Source: Nitrospirota bacterium (GTDB lineage: Bacteria > Nitrospirota > Leptospirillia > Leptospirillales > Leptospirillaceae). Taken from it: a stretch of DNA of 64,000 nucleotides. Location of the stretch: assembly GCA_027314645.1 (NCBI GenBank), contig DAHVAL010000003.1, positions 1 through 64,000 on the forward strand, read 5' to 3'. The notes under the pieces are model-generated. The model was not told the origin of the DNA. It did no database searches and saw only the letters and a program-made list of their open reading frames with translations. Shown here piece by piece: positions 61,434-64,000 of the stretch (its first letter is position 1; every line of letters begins with the position of its first letter). The position numbers and the translations under genes are program-made.

Positions 61434-61826
61434 TTAAACAAACAGAACCTGGCCGCCGGCCACCTTCCCGAGAAAGCCGGCCACTCCCAAGACTTCATCA
61501 AATACCGGAAAATATTGGTCGAGATCTTCCCCCAATAGATCGAGGGCCATGCCGCAGGCATAGACCTTGAGGGATCCCATCATCTTCCCCTGAAGGAGAA
61601 GATCGTAAAACATTTGTTGGCTCTTCTCCAGAAGATGCCGTCCAACCTCGCCCTCGACCCGAAAGCTCTTCTTTTCGATCGCCGATTTTCGAAAGGCCGT
61701 GATGGCGTTCATCGTGACGAAGACATTGACCTCCATCTGACTCACCGCGGCCACCGACGCCATCAGGGCAACCGCATGCAGCTTTTCAAGAGTATCAGAA
61801 GCCAATACAAAGGAAATCCGTTCCAT
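61434..61826 (-). CDS. DsrE-family protein (DsrE2-like)
   Basis: 130 residues from ATG 61826 with AAGGAAG upstream. RISFVLASDTLEKLHAVALMASVAAVSQMEVNVFVTMNAI and KVYACGMALDLLGED match the DsrE2/peroxiredoxin-like group, with the conserved Cys in YACGM. Some relatives are membrane-associated. Likely a persulfide donor or acceptor for the TusA-like protein encoded just downstream. Confidence 0.8.
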   Translation of the reverse strand: MERISFVLASDTLEKLHAVALMASVAAVSQMEVNVFVTMNAITAFRKSAIEKKSFRVEGEVGRHLLEKSQQMFYDLLLQGKMMGSLKVYACGMALDLLGEDLDQYFPVFDEVLGVAGFLGKVAGGQVLFV

Positions 61827-61947
61827 GGGTTCTTCCTTTCCCTGAAAATGTCCCAAAACTCATTCCACGATGTCATCTTAGACCACGTTCCCGGGGGGAT
61901 CAAGACGGATATTCTTCACTAACAATATGGAGAGATCGAAAAGAAAA

Positions 61948-62946
61948 TTACCGGCCGCGCCCGGAGGTTTTGCCCATCGCCTGAAAGCAGCTCATCCCTT
62001 CCTTGGGAAGAGGAACCCGTTCTCCCGGAGGGGTCAGAGACGGCAGCCCAAAATTGCGGGTCACCGTTTCGAGGAGTGAATAATGGTTGCCAAAACAATT
62101 CGATTGCCACTTTCGGGGATTACGGGAATCAAGCCAGAGAATCGGAATATGCCCCCCCGCATGCATTCTCTGTGGGTTCGACCCCGGGGGAGAAAGGACG
62201 CTCTTCCCCCCGTGTCCTCCCTTTCCGCTGGATTCATCCCATACGACAAATATCCATACGTGGTGCGTTTTATAGAAATCCGATCGAAGAATCCGGGGAA
62301 TCCAAGAAGCCAAAAACTGGTCGCCCTCCCGAATCAGTTCATGGGAATTATGGAAATGGCATCCAAAAGCCCCGTGCATGTCGTGGCAAAGATCGGGAAC
62401 GATGAGGGAGAAATTTGGCAGACGATGTTCCTTAAGGTCTGCAGGCAGTTTGGCGAGTGGAACCACGGTGTTCCTGAGCGGACTTTCCCGAATCCGGGAG
62501 AAAAGGAGGAAAGGATCATGCTTCAGAACATAACGCCCGAATATCCTCGGATAACTTCTCCCCCCATAGCCCACCCGGGGAAGGCCCTGCATGTAGGATC
62601 CCGCCGACAGATGGTGCAGACTCAATTCTTCCGGGAGGCTATCCCCCTGAATCCGAATCCGGGGATCGTCCGAATTTGGAAGTGGGGGCCAAGCGCCTAT
62701 CATGCCAACATAATTCGGAAGACTTGGATGGGCCAGCCCCCAGTAGTTTGTCAGCCGCCCTCCTCTGAGTCCGTTGAAATAGGGCGCATCGGACCCTTTG
62801 ACGATCTCCCCGATATTCTTGTTTTCCATGACAATGACCAGGATATGGTCGGCGCTCGACGATGCACCCCCGGAAAAGGCCGCGAAAGACGCCGGAGCCC
62901 AGCAAACGAGCCCGAAGAGAAAAAAGAGCAAAGAACGTCCCCTCAT
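61948..62946 (-). CDS. Secreted phosphoesterase (acid phosphatase/phospholipase C-like superfamily)
   Basis: About 332 residues from ATG 62946 (AAAGGA nine bases upstream), with a signal peptide (SLLFFLFGLVCWAPASFA). Alkaline-phosphatase-fold phosphoesterase motifs: ILVIVMENKNIGEIV (metal-binding region), AHPSLPNYVGMIGAW (catalytic Ser/Thr region), VPDLCHDMHG and VWDESSGKGGHGG. Probably periplasmic or exported; the substrate is unknown. The gene begins 14 bases inside the preceding coding frame. Confidence 0.85.
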   Translation of the reverse strand: MRGRSLLFFLFGLVCWAPASFAAFSGGASSSADHILVIVMENKNIGEIVKGSDAPYFNGLRGGRLTNYWGLAHPSLPNYVGMIGAWPPLPNSDDPRIRIQGDSLPEELSLHHLSAGSYMQGLPRVGYGGRSYPRIFGRYVLKHDPFLLFSRIRESPLRNTVVPLAKLPADLKEHRLPNFSLIVPDLCHDMHGAFGCHFHNSHELIREGDQFLASWIPRILRSDFYKTHHVWIFVVWDESSGKGGHGGKSVLSPPGSNPQRMHAGGHIPILWLDSRNPRKWQSNCFGNHYSLLETVTRNFGLPSLTPPGERVPLPKEGMSCFQAMGKTSGRGR

Positions 62947-62959
62947 GCGTTTGCATCCT

Positions 62960-64000
62960 TTATTCCCAATCCTTAAGCAAAATAAATCGCTTGAGCCATT
63001 CATCAAATCTTTTCTCCGATCCGGAATCACCAGCTTTCGGCTCGATCTGGATCTTCGGCCGTTGGCACAAGGCCTCGATCAATTCCGTCGGGGACCATGC
63101 GGTGGAAGGAAACCAATAGACAGAAATGGCGATTTTGCGTGAGGGGGAGTCCGCCACCCACTGTTCCAGGATCTCCCGATACCGATCCTCAAATCCCTTG
63201 GCCCTTGAAATGTCCTGGTCGGGCAAAAGGATCACGAGATCCTCCCCCACCTCTGCCAGGACATCGGACGGGCGCTTGGACTGATCGAGCACCTCTTGTA
63301 ACGACTGGCGAACCTTCATGTCGCACTCCAACAGAATAACGACAAAAGGGCGGGGCGGGTGGTGAAGCATCATGCCTTCGATCATTAGCAGGAAGCTCTT
63401 CTCCTCCACGAGACCACGATGAACATTATATTTTGGAAGGAGCCCCAGCGCAGCGCGCTCCTCTCCAAGGTCATCCCCCAAGTTTCGGACGATCTCTTCG
63501 TAGTTGTAGCGCACCTGCTTCGCCCAAAGTTCCAGCTGGGGAAAGGGAATTCCGATCCATCCCATGATATGGACATGCCAGGTAAGAGGCAGCATGATTT
63601 CATAGCGGTACTTTTTCTCGGTATGCTCGATCAGAGCCGGCCTCGCCCCGAATTCAGAAATCCTCTTAAAAAAATGAATATCGGATCCGGAAACGGGTTC
63701 CTGGCTCATCTGGAGTGCATCTTCCGAGCCATCGAATTGCAAATACACCGGCCTCTGGCTTTCGTCAAGGGTCACCCCATCGACGAGCAGAACCCGATTC
63801 GTCTTGAATCCTTCCGCTTCCCATTCCATTAATTCTTCGACCTTTTCGTGAAGCACCCGATGATCGGATTCTTCAAGAAGATGGTGCGCCACAGCGGTCT
63901 CGATCTTGTTTTTCATGTGGAGAATTTCTGGATAATCGATGGTCTCGATCTGCTTTTCCGACGCTTTTTCGAGGAAGAGCTTCAAAAAATAAATCCCCCC
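62960..64000 (-). CDS. Protein with a C-terminal degenerate GGDEF-like domain, 5' end possibly outside the window
   Basis: The frame is open to the right edge; a TTG at 63985 with GGGGGG upstream is a possible start, giving 341 residues. The first 120 residues are helical and acidic. The last 140 follow the GGDEF fold (RPFVVILLECDMKVRQSLQEVL ... DVLAEVGEDLVILLPD), but the signature is reduced to VGED, so cyclase activity is unlikely. No membrane segment seen. A relative in design, not close in sequence, of the 32464-33777 protein. Confidence 0.65.
   Translation of the reverse strand, partial: GGIYFLKLFLEKASEKQIETIDYPEILHMKNKIETAVAHHLLEESDHRVLHEKVEELMEWEAEGFKTNRVLLVDGVTLDESQRPVYLQFDGSEDALQMSQEPVSGSDIHFFKRISEFGARPALIEHTEKKYRYEIMLPLTWHVHIMGWIGIPFPQLELWAKQVRYNYEEIVRNLGDDLGEERAALGLLPKYNVHRGLVEEKSFLLMIEGMMLHHPPRPFVVILLECDMKVRQSLQEVLDQSKRPSDVLAEVGEDLVILLPDQDISRAKGFEDRYREILEQWVADSPSRKIAISVYWFPSTAWSPTELIEALCQRPKIQIEPKAGDSGSEKRFDEWLKRFILLKDWE

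Noticed and set aside
1-64000. CRISPR arrays, insertion sequences, prophage genes, rRNA operons
   Set aside because: No direct-repeat arrays, transposase or integrase frames, or rRNA signatures were found on reading both strands.

Overview
The window looks like chromosomal DNA of a moderately GC-rich, flagellated Gram-negative bacterium. A Leptospirillum-like member of the Nitrospirota is my best guess. This is inference from the gene mix (sigma-54 flagellar control, split glycine decarboxylase, many secreted or beta-barrel proteins without recognisable relatives, RND metal efflux, sulfur-relay proteins) and was not tested by any search. Most genes have clear Shine-Dalgarno sites, and many neighbours overlap by ATGA, GTGA, TAATG or TGATG. 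I saw no insertion sequence, prophage, CRISPR array or rRNA.

Region 1-13.4 kb (minus strand) is a flagellar block. Reading right to left it holds a stand-alone sigma-54 activator, a large TPR protein, a histidine kinase/NtrC-type regulator pair, and then flgB-flgC-fliE-fliF-fliG-fliH-fliI-fliJ-MotE-like-(fliK-like, cut by the window edge). A well-spaced -24/-12 promoter sits just upstream of flgB, so the two-component pair beside it is the obvious candidate activator. Region 13.4-21.6 kb carries queG, an HDOD protein, a small HD-GYP-adaptor-like protein, a lipoate ligase and the glycine cleavage operon gcvT-gcvH-gcvPA-gcvPB, followed upstream by an orphan SurA-N protein. Region 21.8-34 kb is more accessory: two small beta-barrel proteins, an Ada/AlkA fusion with Ogt, a single-domain globin, a lipid A acyltransferase, a ModA-like binding protein with an unknown secreted 472-aa protein and a rhodanese, a methyltransferase, and a protein with a ruined GGDEF domain followed by a 50-aa membrane peptide.

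Region 34-46 kb contains a DapF homologue with both catalytic cysteines replaced by serine, a TPR lipoprotein, dehydrogenases, a DksA-type zinc-finger protein, tadA, an active-looking diguanylate cyclase, an MscS channel and a DsrE/DsrF/DsrH-like trio. Dispersed among these are four tRNA-Ser genes (CGA, UGA, GCU, GGA) that together read all serine codons. The most striking spot is 38.3-40.0 kb. A sigma-54 activator with a cysteine-bearing PAS-like sensor region is followed by inverted repeats, a near-consensus sigma-54 promoter and a 37-aa single-span membrane peptide with a strong ribosome binding site. None of the last three is in the ORF track.

Region 46-64 kb has the classical ffs-dnaX-ybaB-recR group and prfC, then a CusCBA-type tripartite efflux set on the minus strand. 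Next comes a DUF1232 protein whose start codon sits in the loop of a perfect 16-bp inverted repeat. A plus-strand operon mazG-SDR-TrpD2-HD-GYP follows, then a TusA/DsrE-like pair, a secreted phosphoesterase and a second degenerate-GGDEF protein running off the right edge. Cyclic-di-GMP-type domains (one intact GGDEF, two degenerate, one HD-GYP, one HDOD) recur across the window, as do sulfur-carrier proteins.
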